From Carettochelys insculpta (taxonomy: Eukaryota; Chordata; Testudines; Carettochelyidae): a stretch of DNA of 64,000 nucleotides. The stretch is from contig NC_134137.1 in assembly GCF_033958435.1 (NCBI RefSeq), forward strand, positions 239,552,501-239,616,500, read 5' to 3'. The notes under the pieces are model-generated. The model worked only from the letters and a program-made list of their open reading frames with translations. It was not told the origin of the DNA and did no database searches. A program made the translations under genes and the position numbers. Shown here one piece after another: positions 36,401 through 48,700 of the stretch; position 1 is the stretch's first letter, and the number at the start of each line of letters is the position of its first letter.

Positions 36401-37389
36401 TGCTACCTAACTCATATCTTGGAACCTGACCATGCAGATTTTACTCACTTGAGCAATTTTTACTCTGTAAAATCAATGGGATTACTTGCATGCATAAAGA
36501 TTATTCACATAGGACAGGTGGCAACATTGGGACATAAACGCACATAGTCCCCACTAAACAATGATAACTTGGATTTCTCTCCTTGAAAACAACTGCTTTA
36601 GAAATGTGGGACATTCTTCTTGACTCTACAGATGGCTAGTTATTAGTCTTTTTTGTCTGTTCAACAAAAGCCATTTTTATAGTTTGTATAGAAGATAGGA
36701 ATGTCCTCACTACAATATGTCCATTTGCTTTGAATAACTGTAATAGATGTATTTACAACACTGTCTGGAAACTGCCTATAGTAAGCAAAGGGAAATATAG
36801 GGATCACTGTAGCTAATAATGAAGTATTTAAGACAAAATTAGATAACCAGTGTCAGGGATGGCAGGTAACCAGGGAAAAATAGCAGTATTACATGCCAGC
36901 ATCTCAGTATTCAAGGTAATCCAGGGATGCATGGATGTAAAATGATTAAAATATAATTCTGGTAATGTTCACTGAATGTTCACTGAATACAGAATCAGTC
37001 AGCATTCGTACTTTAAATATTAGAGTTACTTGTTCAAAATAGCCAGTATAGTGCCCTTCCCACAAGCTTTGGCTGCACCACAAGGGAGACCTAGGGCCTG
37101 TCTCAGATCTCTTTTAATGACAATGTACATCGGATGTAACTTCACTGAAATTTGTGGAGATACTCTGCTATAAAACTGGTGCAAAGGAGAAAATAACGAG
37201 CCCTCGCAATCTGATGTCCAGTTTTGGTGTGTTGGTTCATTTCAGATACTGTTGGAAATAATAAACAGGCAATCTCTTCAGCTGCGGTGACTAACGCCGA
37301 AAGAGGAAGTGGTAACTGTGGAGGGCCCTGTATTGCAGACTAGTATGATTACTGGACAGCTGTTTTCAATGGGCTAAGTTTGCTGTGCG

Positions 37390-37920
37390 TGCTTCTCACT
37401 AGGGGCTTGTCTGGGATGAGTCAGGCAGAGGGAGGAGCTGGCTCAAGATAGCACCTTATCTGCTTCCATTAAAGGGAATGCTAAAGGACATTGCCAGAAC
37501 AACTAACTCTGCTGACTCTGGCTCGCTCCCCCTCTGAGCCTATGGACCTGGTTTGACCAGGAGGGGACAAAGCTCACTAGCTGTGAAGAAGTCTGGAGTG
37601 TGAGGAGGAACAAAGAACTCTTGTGGGCTACAAAAGGACATTATCTTAGGGATGCCAGGGGGAACCAAACAGAACAGACACTCAAGAAGGAACCAGTGGG
37701 TGTGCCTGGAGAAACTAGGCCTGCCTAATTCACACTAAGATGGTGGGACTTGAGGTATAGACATGAGCATAGGCTGTTAGTGGTTGTAAATCCTTTTTCT
37801 TGTAAAACTTTGTTCCAGCTGCCAAATAAAAGTACTTTGGTCTAACAAAGTCTAACAGGAAGGTCCCCATCGCCAGTCACAGGCTCCTCAAGGGAGGAAA
37901 CAGGATTCCCTAAATCCTGT
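37390..37920 (+). repeat. LTR-like sequence (tentative)
   Basis: 'gctgccaaataaaagtactt' gives an AATAAA at about 37825, followed about 90 bp later by 'aaatcctgtca'. This spacing is compatible with the R-U5 end of an LTR. No paired LTR and no gag/pol frame is visible. It could equally be unique sequence. Confidence 0.25.
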
Positions 37921-39126
37921 CAGATTTGCAGGGTGATACCAACTGATACTGAAGCCAGATCCTGATTTGGGAGTGGAAGGACAGAGTGATTCCCTTTGAT
38001 ACAGGTAAGGGCAAGAAGCCCTGGGCCTAAATTGAGTGTGCTCAGAGACCCCAGAAAGGGGACGGAAGAGGTGCAGCTAGACCAGTAACTGGTGCTAATA
38101 TTAGCAGCCACCAAGGGTATTATTCCAGAAACAATGACATACGTCATTAAAGCCAATAGGAGTGGTAAAGCATTCTGTGTGTTCAACAGGACCAATTAAG
38201 CACCTGCGTATAGTAAGAACAACTGTGGACAACAGGTGGGACCAACACCCTGAAAAGGCTGGCCTGAAAAGGCCACATGGTAGGCTAAGGTGTTTCCTAA
38301 GAGACTCCACATGCAAATGGTAGGTACTGGTTCTGGCTGTGTGAGCTGGTGTGAGTGAGTCAGGACAAATGGTTGTGTGTGTCTCCAGAGTGGAAACGCC
38401 GTGGCAGCCTCCCCTCAGGCAGTGTTGGCTAGACAGGGTCACTTGGGAATTTAGGAGCAAGACAACTACCTGTGGGTGCCTGGTCCTTCTGCAATTCAGG
38501 GAAACAGAACTTTACACACATATTTGTGACTAAAAAAAATATCAAGATTATATCCCTGTCTGCCTGTCACTTATTTCTCCTCCAAATGGGAACCACTCCA
38601 TAGGCCCCCAAACTTTGGTTTAAGTGGCAACAGACTAAACACTGTTAGGTTCTGAAGGGAATTCCATCTCGTGTTCTTTGTCAGAAAACAAGGTACTGAA
38701 GTGTGGGATCATCGGGAAGGAGTAAAGTGTGGGGTTTCAAGCAGGGGAAACTCGGGGGGGGAGGGAAAACAGGACCTTGTAAGGGAAGAAATGTTTAATT
38801 AGACGGAGCATATATGAAGGTGTGATCCTGCTTTCATTGTTGTCCTTGAGAGTTATGTCCTTGATGTCAGTAGGAAGAGAAGTGAGCTCCAGGTTTTTGG
38901 ATTCAGCAAAAGTCTTGGACGAAGCTGATCATTCTGTGCATGGAGGCAGCCTTGAATTTTGCACCTACGTAATCTAACAAACATATCTGAATTGACTAAG
39001 ACGACAACAGTTAAAAAAAAATCAGAAAAGAGGCACACGTCTATTTCAGAAAGCAGCCACTTTTATCTAATATGTGACTGAAATGATTTACTTTACCTAT
39101 ACAAAGTGCTGTTAGAGTTACTTTAC

Positions 39127-39308
39127 CTGCAGAATATAACTTCCTGTTCAAACTGTGAGTTTTCTGGCTGTGTTCCAGCCTTGAGATGACTAATATTGAA
39201 GTATGAAAGAGTGTGATTGATGAAGCCATGCATGGTTCCATTTTGACTATATGCATACTGATACACAAGGCGTGGAATGAAATCAGATGTGACAGCAATT
39301 ACAAAAGC
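39127..39308 (-). CDS. ANO2: ANO2 exon D: TM9 and glycosylated extracellular loop
   Basis: Minus-strand exon of 182 bp. It has an acceptor tttgtctcccag and a donor gtaaag, starts in phase 0 and ends after two bases of an arginine codon. It begins [20 protein letters not shown], which is TM9 of the anoctamin family, and continues into the extracellular TM9-TM10 loop [18 protein letters not shown]. This loop contains three N-x-S/T motifs (NGT, NHT, NIS); the NHT site is conserved in the ANO1 sequence, where this loop is glycosylated. The end, EQEVIFC plus a split arginine codon, joins FKDYREPPW in the next exon, so the conserved [32 protein letters not shown] motif is restored only by correct splicing. 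Reading past the acceptor in the same frame gives non-anoctamin residues. Confidence 0.96.
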
Positions 39309-40152
39309 CTGGGAGACAAAAATAAACCCAGTAAATCTACACATGATTTGCTCTGGAGTAATTTAGTTCAGGTTACAATTTGCATGTTCAACTATATAGA
39401 GAAGATCAACCTGGCAGCCTCAAAAGTGATAGTGCACTAGCCAGACAGAGCAAAGAACAAGCTCTAGCTGCCTCACGGCAGCACTCAGAACATGCACTGC
39501 CCCTGTGTGCTTCCACCAAAACACGAACTGCTAATTTGGGTTGCTCCCTCGTGCCCTCACTCTGCCGCCTTGGTGCCCCTCTCTGTGCCCATTTCCTCCA
39601 CCAGTACAAGTCACCCTCCCTTTTGTCTCTCTCTCCTGGCAGAGGCAACTCATGCGGCTGGGGGAAGGGATGGGGTAGTGGCACTGACAGCTCCTGTGGG
39701 CCCCAAGGCAAGGCGTGGGGGGTGTGGCTTTGTACCCTGGAAAGGGTGGGTCCAAGGCAGAAGTGGTGGGGCCTAGGGCATTTGGCCCTCAGTGCCGCCC
39801 ACAGCATGGCTCTGGCCCCCGTTCTTCCCTCCCGCCTGGCACAGCCACACGCAGCAGCACTGCTGTAGGAATACAAAGGGCCTGGGAGATACAGCTACCG
39901 CTGCTGCCAGAGTGGCCAGACCTCTAGGCCCCTTTGAAATGCCAGACCCAGGGGCAATTGTCCTCTTTGCTCCCCTCCCACCCCACCTCCGATGCCCCCA
40001 TGAAAAGGCCTGGACATGGGGTCATGTGCCCCAGGAGATTTCTCCCAAGGTGCTCACCTCCCTCTCTCTTTATCTCTTTTTGCAGGAAGTGAGTATACCC
40101 TCCCCCCTCCACTATGAATAGCTGTGTGTTGCCTCTGTCTCCATAGAAAGTA

Positions 40153-40765
40153 CAATAATCCCTTGTTAAGTCAAATTTTATGTTAATTGCAGGGGTTTGG
40201 AAAGTGGGCAGCTGGGGATAGTGGGGGGCAGCCGTGCAGCCCCCGGCTTCTCCAAGATGGGGGGCACACAGCTGCTTGTGGTGCAGTTTCTGAGAAACCA
40301 TACCACAGGCAGCGGTGTGCCCGCTGGGCTCCCCAGCTGGGGAGCCTGGCGCACAGACAGCTGCTTGTGGCATCGGTTCTCCCAGGTGAGGAGGCCGGTG
40401 CGCAGGCAGAGGCTTGAGGCATGACAGCAAGCAGCTGTCTGTCACGGACGGCAGTCTGGATCATGGCTGCCGCCCCTGACAGGAAACCACCCCTGTCGAG
40501 GCAGCAGCTGCAAGTCAGGCTGCTGTCCCTGACAGGAGCAGTTTTTCCCCATTCCTGTGAGGGATGATGATAGCTGGATTTGTTGTTGCTACCCTTGACA
40601 GTAGTGGCTGCCACCCCTGACGGGAGCAGGAAACCATTCCTGTCAGGGGCGGTAAGAGTCAGGCCGCTGCCCCGACATGAGCTGCTTCCCTGCTCCTGTC
40701 AGGGGCAACAGTCACATTAACCAAGACACACACAACTCAGTTATGTCTATCTCGAGGGTTGACTG
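40153..40765. mobile_element. Tigger/mariner-like element with internal CCTGTCAGGGGC-type repeats (613 bp)
   Basis: Flanked by TA at 40151-40152 and 40766-40767. The left tip 'caataatcccttgttaagtc' and the right tip (reverse complement 'cagtcaaccctcgagataga') are related and of Tigger type. The interior is GC-rich and repeats a 'cccctgacaggagcagg' motif and its complement several times between 40470 and 40710. No transposase. Confidence 0.7.
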
Positions 40766-41174
40766 TATATAGCTAGTCAGGTGAGCCATTTTTAAGAGAA
40801 AAGAGTAATTATAACGATTGCCACAAACACTGGTCTTTGTCCTGTTCCCATAGGTATGAATGGGAGTTTTACCACTGACTACAAAGAGTGCAGGAGCAGG
40901 ACCACAGCATAAATAAGAACCAAATCTCCATCTAGTGTAAAGTGGTGTAGCTCTATTGATTTCACAGGTGCTATGCCAATTGGTTCCAGCAACGGGGTGA
41001 CCCATAAAGGACTAATTCTCTGTTCCATTGCTCGATCTGGAGTTGCTACAAGAGCTGTGTTTTAATGAACAGACCTGGAGAACACAAACAACTAGAGTGT
41101 TTCTGGAAATGATCCTGCAAAGTGCACTCAGGTGAAATGGAGAGAGGCAGCCAGGTGCTGCTGCTATCACACAG

Positions 41175-41345
41175 CACTGGGCGCGGGAGACCTTCATTCT
41201 ACCCCTGGCTCTGCTGCTAGGATACTGTGATGTTGGGCAAATCATGTAATTTCTTTGCTCATCAGTCTCCTCATCTGTGATAATCCTCCTCTTCCTTTCT
41301 AGTGTGCTTTGGGATCCATGGGGAAAAAGTACTCTTTATTTATTA
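41175..41345 (+). repeat. MIR-type SINE fragment
   Basis: 'ttgggcaaatcatgtaattt' and 'cagtctcctcatctgtgata' correspond to the MIR core and 3' half. Confidence 0.65.
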
Positions 41346-42145
41346 TAATGATGATTAAATCCTATGGGCCCAATTCTCATTTACACTAAGGTACACTAAA
41401 GCCTTTGGTACATGGGAAAGGTATAAAGCATAACTTAAGGTGTGAATTTAAAACAATATAGTTATAATCAACATTATACTTCTCCTGTCATGTGGACACT
41501 TTTATGCCAATATAGGTGACCTTTATCAGTCTAATTTAGGTTGCTAGGGAAGCGGTTTAAAGTAAATCAAAAATGCCGCTCTTATACTGGAAATCAGACT
41601 GACTACACAAAAGGTCATACTAATATACCTGTACAACTATAGCTGTATAACTGATAAAATATTTTCACAGAGCTAAGACCCTAGGCTCCTTTATGCTGCT
41701 CAGGTAAATTATATTCACATCAGCTCAATCCATAGCTATATGCACATTGCCAGACAATGATGTAAATGTGCCTAAGAATTTGTGCAGAAAATGTGCAGCA
41801 TTTTTCACCCTAAACGATAAATGAGAATTAGTCCTCTGTTGGTGTGGTTAGACTGTTGGCCTAATAATAGCAGGATCCGGCCCATTAAGAGATGATTTCT
41901 GAATAAACTAATTGTCATGTGCCACATAACAGAATGATTCAGAAACTAAGAAGAATAAACGTACATCTCATGAAATTCTGACTCTATGTTACATTACGTG
42001 AAATTTTAAAGCCAAAGAACAGGAAATTGAGTAAGTTGATTTTTCATTGTATTTTATGTCAATTTAAGAAAGTAGGCATTGCTCAAAGCTTTAATTTGGA
42101 CCTACCGGACAAAATAAGCTCATGAAGTCATAATCAAATACTTAC

Positions 42146-42198
42146 ATTAATGATAACTGAAAACTTTCCAATACCACTCAGAATGTCATACCAAATTC
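42146..42198 (-). CDS. ANO2: ANO2 exon C: 53-bp exon, IWYDILSGIGKFSVIIN
   Basis: Very short minus-strand exon (53 bp: two bases plus 17 codons), missed by a plain ORF search. It has a tttcttacag acceptor and a gtaagt donor. The first two bases complete the glycine codon of KDIG; the peptide IWYDILSGIGKFSVIIN matches the anoctamin segment that links TM8 to TM9 (ANO1 has a closely similar IWYNIL..GIGK). It ends in phase 0, which fits the phase-0 start of the next exon. Only 92 bp of intron separate it from the exon upstream. Confidence 0.94.
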
Positions 42199-42290
42199 CT
42201 GTAAGAAAGTTAACAACAAAACTTTGTTATAGAATTAATCTCGATTTCTTCTTTGGAAGTGAATTCCAGTTGTTATAATTCATCACGTAC
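42199..42290 (-). other. ANO2: ANO2 minimal intron (92 bp)
   Basis: Intron between exons B and C, with a gtacgtg donor and a tttcttacag acceptor on the minus strand. Its limits are fixed by the split glycine codon of KDIG|IWYD. It is short beside its neighbours of 2.8 and 14.4 kb. Confidence 0.92.
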
Positions 42291-42443
42291 CAATATCTTT
42301 TTCTCTCACTGTGTCTGGCCTCCTTAGCTCAGTAACAAACTTTTTTGCATCCAGACGAACTTCTATGATGTTGTTGAGAAGGGCAAACAATGGAGCCAGA
42401 GGGAAAGAGGCAACAAAGAGTGTGACAAACCCAAACTGGATAA
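42291..42443 (-). CDS. ANO2: ANO2 exon B: TM7-TM8 with E and D of the calcium site
   Basis: Minus-strand exon of 153 bp with a strong acceptor (ctctctcttctag) and a gtacgtg donor. The first two bases complete the isoleucine codon begun in the upstream exon; the last base starts a glycine codon completed downstream. The peptide [19 protein letters not shown] is a hydrophobic helix, followed by [20 protein letters not shown]. Counting from EYME in the previous exon, the E and D of IIEVRLD fall exactly at the positions of E734 and D738 of mouse TMEM16A, the TM8 calcium ligands. It ends with [12 protein letters not shown], a short intracellular loop. This block is among the most conserved in the ANO1/ANO2 pair. 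The open frame continues past both splice sites by chance, but the outside residues do not resemble anoctamins. Confidence 0.96.
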
Positions 42444-43505
42444 CTAGAAGAGAGAGATGTATTGTTTTTAGAGAAGCTCTGTGCTGGCTTATTTCAATAT
42501 ACGTTTGCAGGAAATAAGCCATTGAGGTTGGTGTGTTACAGGAAATATAAAACTCCATCTCAAACATTTCTGTCCTGCTGTTAAACAGTACAACAAACAA
42601 GGTGAGGCTATGAAAGAAAGAAGGGTTTGTCACTGTGTCTTTATAAAGGTTCTAATATTGCACCTGGTCTCTAATGTGCATTCGTGGGCCAGAATAAATA
42701 TTAGTTTAATCAAGAAAAAGCTGCATGCAGGCTATTTTCCTTTTAAATACAAATAAACTTGAATGAGGCCATGTTATCCCTCCCACTGGTTGTTTATAGA
42801 GAAACAGCAATGCATATAAGGAGGGAAGGGAAATCCACAAGGCAACATCCCCTCTTCCCAAAACCATTGGGGACACTGTCTTAGCAAATTTCCTGCTGCA
42901 TGTGTTTGGGCTCGGTGTGAAACTATGGTTCAGCCGCTCTTTTCATTCTCCAACTCCATACCCAGGGGAATTCTGGTACAATTCCTAGTGGAAGCCAATG
43001 CTGTCCATTGCATCATAAAACCTTGTCTTCCCCTTTCAGTACCTTCCTAGGGAGAGAGAAGCAGATGTGGAGGGAGAGAGACACTTGAGCATTTAAGGAA
43101 CCAATGGCACAACTTTTGAAGGATCATAACATGGAGGGTCTGACCCTGCCCTAAGCATAGAAGTCCTCAGATATCTACGGATCCAAAAACATCTATGCCA
43201 CCGAGAGCCAAAATCCTGATTTCTTCTGCAGGTAGGAATACTCTTTTCCTGGGATGAGATTTGCCACCTGTACAGCTCCTGGTGTAGTAGGAGCCTAGTC
43301 TATGATTGGAGCCATAGGCACTATTACAATACAAGTAAACGATAATTCAAGAGTTTAAACTCAACGTTTCCCGATTCCTGCCTTTCCCGGGAGACAGGGC
43401 TGACCTGGACCTTACCATTACCTGCCACTACCTTGAAAAGCAGTTGCGGACAGTCAGCATGCTGCATCAGGCTCATTTTGGGACCATCCTGAGCCAGCAC
43501 TTGAT

Positions 43506-44216
43506 GGCTACGTCTACACGTGAAGCCTACATCGAAGTAGCCTATTTCGATGTGGCGACATCGAAATAGGCTATTTTCATGAATAACGTCTACACGTCCT
43601 CCAGGGCTGGCAACGTTGATGTTCCACATCGACGTTGCGCAGCACCACATCGAAATAGGCGCAGCGAGGAAACGTCTACACGCCACAGTAGCACACATCG
43701 AAATAAGGGTGCCAGGCACAGCTGCAGACAGGGTCACAGGGCGGACTCAACAGCCAGCCGCTCCCTTAAAGGGCCCCTCCCAGACACACTTGCACTAAAC
43801 AGCACAAGATACACAGAGCTGACAACGAGTTGCAGACCCTGTGCATGCAGCATGAATCCCCCGCTGCAGCAGCAGCAGCCAGAAGCCCTGGGCTAAGGGC
43901 TGCTGCACACGGTGACCATAGAGCCCCGCGCGGGCTGGAGAGACAGTGTCTCTCAACCCCCCAGCTGATGGCTGCCATGGAGGACCCCACAATTTGGACG
44001 TTGCGGGACGCGGATCGTCTACACGGTCCCTACTTCGACGTTGAACGTCGAAGTAGGGCGCTATTCCGATCCCCTCATGAGGTTAGCGACTTCGACGTCT
44101 CACCGCCTAACGTCGAAGTTAACTTCGAAATAGCGCCCGACGCATGTAGCCGCGACGGGCGCTATTTCGAAGTTAGTGCCGCTACTTCGAAGTAGCGTGC
44201 ACATGTAGACACAGCT
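43506..44216 (+). mobile_element. Non-autonomous DNA transposon, family 1 (copy 3, 711 bp)
   Basis: Termini GGCTACGTCTACACGTGAAG and ...cacatgtagacacagct, flanked by GAT at 43503-43505 and 44217-44219. It is closely similar to copy 1 along its length, including the 121-codon frame at 43830-44195, so copies 1 and 3 form one subfamily. It lies in the large ANO2 intron, antisense to the gene. Confidence 0.87.
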
Positions 44217-45347
44217 GATGAGTGTTAACTTCCTTATGCCGTAGGTACTGTCCAGTTGCCAAGAAGCCTTAAAAGCACCTTTGTCTCCCAGTGAAGACAT
44301 CAGGACTTGACAGTACTGTCAGCATGCAAGACTGGCCTTCTCTTTGTAAAATGTAATAGGAAAAATTATTTTACTATAATGATGAGATGCTATTTTCCAA
44401 GGAAAGTAGGCCAGGACGGCATAAGGAGAGACTGACTGAAAGGCATATTGCACAGCTGTAAAGGAGATAGCCACAACAAAATTAAACTAATGGATGTGTA
44501 CTCTCACCTTATATAAATATTGCTACCGACAGCATTTGAGTGCACTACAGTAATATAAATTTTGTCTTCTTTGTAAGTCAAATATAAGACCCCTGTACAA
44601 ATGTGCTCTCCATTACAGCAGATGTCCTTTGCATATTTGGAGGGGAAAGAAAAAGAAAAAGAAAACAAAAAACAAAAACTAATCCAAACACAGAAGACTG
44701 CTTATCCTGAGAATAATTTCCTTAGACACTGTTGTCACAGCTCATAGCCAATTGACAAAATAGCTTTCCCCGGATCTACTTTTTTTAATGCATGGGCTTT
44801 TTTGTTATTTTTTTGTTTTGCACATATTTGGAGGACTGGTTACTGTCCCCCTATCTCCTCTCCCAGTGACAATACATTTGCACTGCAAAGCATTACCCCT
44901 CTGACAATTGTGGCCTTATTTGCCATTTTCAATGGTAGGCTCTGGGGATAAAGGTTATATCATCCTAACACAACATGATGGGAGCTGTTTCAACATACAA
45001 AAATATCTTACTCTTTAAGTTATAGTTTCCTGAATATTTTATGTTCAAATCAGGAAAACGAAGTAAGGAAATAAAAACAGATGTTAAAGAAGTATCTCAA
45101 AAACCCTTTGAAATGCTTAGAAAAATATACAGCATCAAAATGTGCCTTATTTGGGCTGAAGTGAGGTTTATGGGGTCAGCGCTGGGCAGAAACAGTAAAA
45201 AAGTATTTGCAGTGATTTGTGGGAGTATAAACCACAAACATTTGCTGTGATATTATTTGCAACCATTTTTATTGATTTCCTGGGGACAGCTTTATGAATG
45301 ATTTCTTAGATCACAAAACAACATTCAAAGTACACAAACATCTTCTG

Positions 45348-45542
45348 CAAAACAAGAGGAACGCTGTGGCTCCTGAAGGACTATTTGGGCATATGCTTTT
45401 GTGGGCAAATGCATCCGATGAAGCGGGAGTTTGTCCACGAAAGCCTATGCCCAAGTAACTGTTAGTTTTTCAGGTGCCACAGCACTCCTTCCTGATTGTT
45501 TTTGTGGATACAGACTAAAACAGGCATCTCTCTGATACTCAC
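45348..45542. mobile_element. Penelope-like tail with 13-bp target duplication
   Basis: 'gaacgctgtggctcctgaag ... gggcatatgcttttgtgggc' is followed by the opposing arm 'gtccacgaaagcctatgccc ... caggtgccacagcactcctt' and then 'gtggatacagactaaaacag'. The arms are diverged but recognisably inverted. 'caaacatcttctg' stands at 45335-45347 and 45543-45555. The subfamily differs from 13069-13262 (gcatctgatgaag centre). Confidence 0.85.
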
Positions 45543-48489
45543 CAAACATCTTCTGGATGGCTTCTTACAAAGATCCACACCAGAAATGTTAAAATCTGTT
45601 TGTGTTCTTCCCTCTTTTAAAAATAAAAGTTTCAGCAGCAAAGTCTCTGCCACAGGACTTAAGGTTTGCCTGCTGTGCCCCAGAGAACCAACTATGGGGT
45701 TGCGAATAGCAGTGCTCAGCAAAGTGCTGTGCTGTAACTCCCCCCTGTGGGCACTGGAGGAGCAAACGTAAAGGTTCCTAGATTGCATTCATGTAGGCCT
45801 GTTAGAGGGCAGTTAACACACAAAACTTTGCTGTGCTCTGTTATAGTGACCCCTTGTAGTCTGAACTGTAGCGTGATGTAGACATGGCCTTACACGATCG
45901 GTCACAAGTCACGAAAAGCCAAGCATTCCATGATACAAGTCAAAACAAATAGTTTGTGAATGATTCAGGCACTGAAATGTGTTTGCTTAAACTATCTGGG
46001 GAATCAAATAACAAGTCGATTGCTAAAGCTTAAAGTGATGCACACTTATTTGAGAATGTAAAAAGAGGCTAAATGCACTGAGAGTTCAGTTCTGCTTCCT
46101 TAGCCACATTTATTAGCACTAGCACCCCTAGTCCCTCCAATTCAATGTATGTGCATGAGTACTAGCTACTCCACCTAAGCAAACGTGAGGTCAGTGTTCA
46201 CGATCCTGCCACCCTTATTCACAACACTCAAGTAGGACTCTTGATTTTGGAGGCATTTGTCATGAAGTGTTACTAAAAGTGAGCAAGGATGGCAGACAAA
46301 ATCCCATTCAGAGTGAAATTCCATGTACTCCAGAGAAAGGGAAGCCTTGCAATATATAACCACAAGCTTGGCAGGGAAATCAAAGGGGAAAGTACAGTTC
46401 ACTTCTCTGGGGTAATAATGGATACAACATGCCTACACATAGCAGGCAGAGATGACACTTTAAAATCCAACCTCAATATAGAGATTATAGAAAAATGTGG
46501 GGCTCTCTTTAGTGATGTGTCTTTTGTTGGTGACGCTGACATATTCTTTTTGATGGATTTTCCTGCTTCAGGGGAAATTCTTCCAACCCTCCAGAATGCA
46601 TGGCCCTGCCCATTCCACACCCTCCCCTGCTCACAGATCCCAGGATGTGTGTACAGCCGTCTGCAAAATTAGCAAGAACAGAGCTACCTCTGCCTCTCTC
46701 TATGGGTGGGGATTGATTCATGCTCTGAGGAGGCCCTGCACACACACATCCTTAGGACATTCTCTGGCCCTGAGTAAAGACCTGAGGATTAGCACTAAAT
46801 GGAATTTCAAATGTAGGTGGCAGTGAAATAGGCAACTGGGGTGGAGGTGGGAAATCTGAGATAATGCCACCACTGATTTTCATCTGCGCAATCTTTCGTC
46901 ATGGTTTATGAGCAGATGTTTTACTGAGAAATAATCTGGTGATAGCGCTGCATTGGACTGATTGAGGGTCAACACTTGCAATATAGGATGATGATGTTGA
47001 GTTAAATTTACGGCCAGCTGGGAGCAGGAATGCTGATCTCCATGAGTCGCTCACCTGCTAAAGTTAGGGTGTGTCACAGTGGGACTACAACTTGGATAGA
47101 TAAACTTGAGCTGACTTTCATTTAGCTAGCACAGATCTGGGTAGCCGTGAAACTGTGACAGCATGGGCTTTAGCATAGGTGGTACAAGTCTATCCAGAAG
47201 CTGGGTAATTACAGTCCTTGTGGGGCTAGCTTAGCCCATGATGAAGCGTGTGCTGTCTTGGCTTCACTGCATCCAATAGTTGAGCTAGCTAGACTAAAGA
47301 GGACTCAATCAAAGCTAGCTTGAGTAACAACAACAATGAAGCTGGGCCAGCCCAGGCTTTATTGTGCATATATCTACATATTCTGCAACCAAATGTCCCA
47401 ACTGCAGGGCAGGCATACTCTTAGAGTTAATGGTTTATGTAGCAGTTACTGGAAAGCTTTTCTGAAGTCTAGATGAAAGGTTCACTCTTCCTTCTCTTAA
47501 AATCAATGGCAAGGCTTTGATTTCTACCCATCCCACACAGCATGAGGAAGGTGCCGACTGTCAAATGCTGTGTTAGCGCTGGAAAAACCCCTCACAAGTG
47601 TATCAGGTCAGAAGTAGGTACTGACTGGGGAATCCAAGGAAACAGGACCCCGGGGAACCATGTTGTCGAGGTGCACTTGAAAGTTACTAAATAATATTGT
47701 AGCTCAGCTGTGCGGCTCTTTAGTATGTGACTAGCCCCACTGATTTCAGTGGCACTAGTCACAAACACAGGCCCACTGACAGGGGGCAGGCAAGGGGGGC
47801 AACTGCCCCTAGGCTGGGCCTTTCAAAGGGGCCCAGACGTCCAGGAGCCACAGCAGTAGCTCTGGCAGCAGCTGGCACTCAGGTCCCCTTTTACTTGCCA
47901 CACAGTCCACTGTGCCATACTGCCCTAAGCCCAGCCCATTTCACCCTTGGCTCCATCCCTTCCAACTTCATCCCGGGGCCTGCAATGTCTGTTGGCACCA
48001 CAGCACGGACACCAGAGCTTGCTGCATTAGACCAGAATGCCCAAAACAGAGCCTAAGGAGTGAGGACCAAGCTGCAGGGGACCTAGACGTAATGCAGCTT
48101 CACGTGCCTCCATACTTTATTTATCAGTTTACTTAGGATAAATAACAGAGACAATGAATAGCCAAGGCTCTAGGCATCCTAACACATAATTAATACTATA
48201 ATATCCCTGCAGCATTGAAAATACTCACTTTAAACAGGAACTCAGTCAGCCATGTGAAACAAGCCAAACCAAAACCAAACCTCACAGGCTTCTGCCCACC
48301 CCTGCATCATTCTGTACAGCTCACCGTCAGTCTTGTCCAAATCCCATCAGACGCTTCCTGACAGGGATTGCTCTGGGTCCACAGGACAAGTACAGCATCT
48401 ATTGTGGGGGTAGCAGGTAGGCATATGCCCCAGCTCCTTCACTTCCCGTCAGTGGAAGCCTAGAGAGGAAATGCTCAAAGGCCCTGGGA

Positions 48490-48700
48490 GGGCAGGAGGG
48501 TGTAGTGGCTAAGGTGCTCATCTAGATTTTAGGAGACCTGCATTCAAATCTCTGCTTTCTCCCAGACTTCCCGTGTGACTTGGTAAGTCCATGGTTTTTC
48601 TTCCCCCCTGTACCTCTGCTCCCCACCAGTAAAATGTGGATAAACACTTCCTTACCTCACAGTGGTAGACACTCAGATAAAAGGGACATAAACACCTAAG
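48490..48700 (+). repeat. MIR-type SINE
   Basis: Starts with a tRNA-like head 'gtgtagtggctaaggtgctc' and includes 'ctccccaccagtaaaatgtg' and 'ttccttacctcacagtggta', so both head and core of a MIR-like SINE are present. Confidence 0.65.

Larger units (their letters stand above)
32074..39126 (-). other. ANO2: ANO2 intron (7.05 kb)
   Basis: Intron between the TM9 exon and the TM10 exon. It contains two diverged CR1 fragments (about 32855-33300 and 33640-33800), the palindromic MITE at 34792-35227, a CR1 3' end at about 36050-36400 and an LTR-like stretch near 37390-37920. The remainder, including 35235-36045, 36400-37385 and 37925-39126, shows nothing I can classify. Confidence 0.85.
39309..42145 (-). 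other. ANO2: ANO2 intron (2.84 kb), GC-rich in the middle
   Basis: Intron between exons C and D. 39470-40100 is GC-rich, with overlapping open frames on both strands of low-complexity composition that look non-coding. 40153-40765 is a Tigger/mariner-like element. A MIR fragment lies at about 41175-41345. 41350-42140 is AT-rich and unclassified. Confidence 0.85.

Noticed and set aside
39380..39876. Overlapping open frames of 70-162 codons on both strands in GC-rich DNA
   Set aside because: Frames on both strands stay open because of base composition. There is no domain, and the region is intronic to ANO2.
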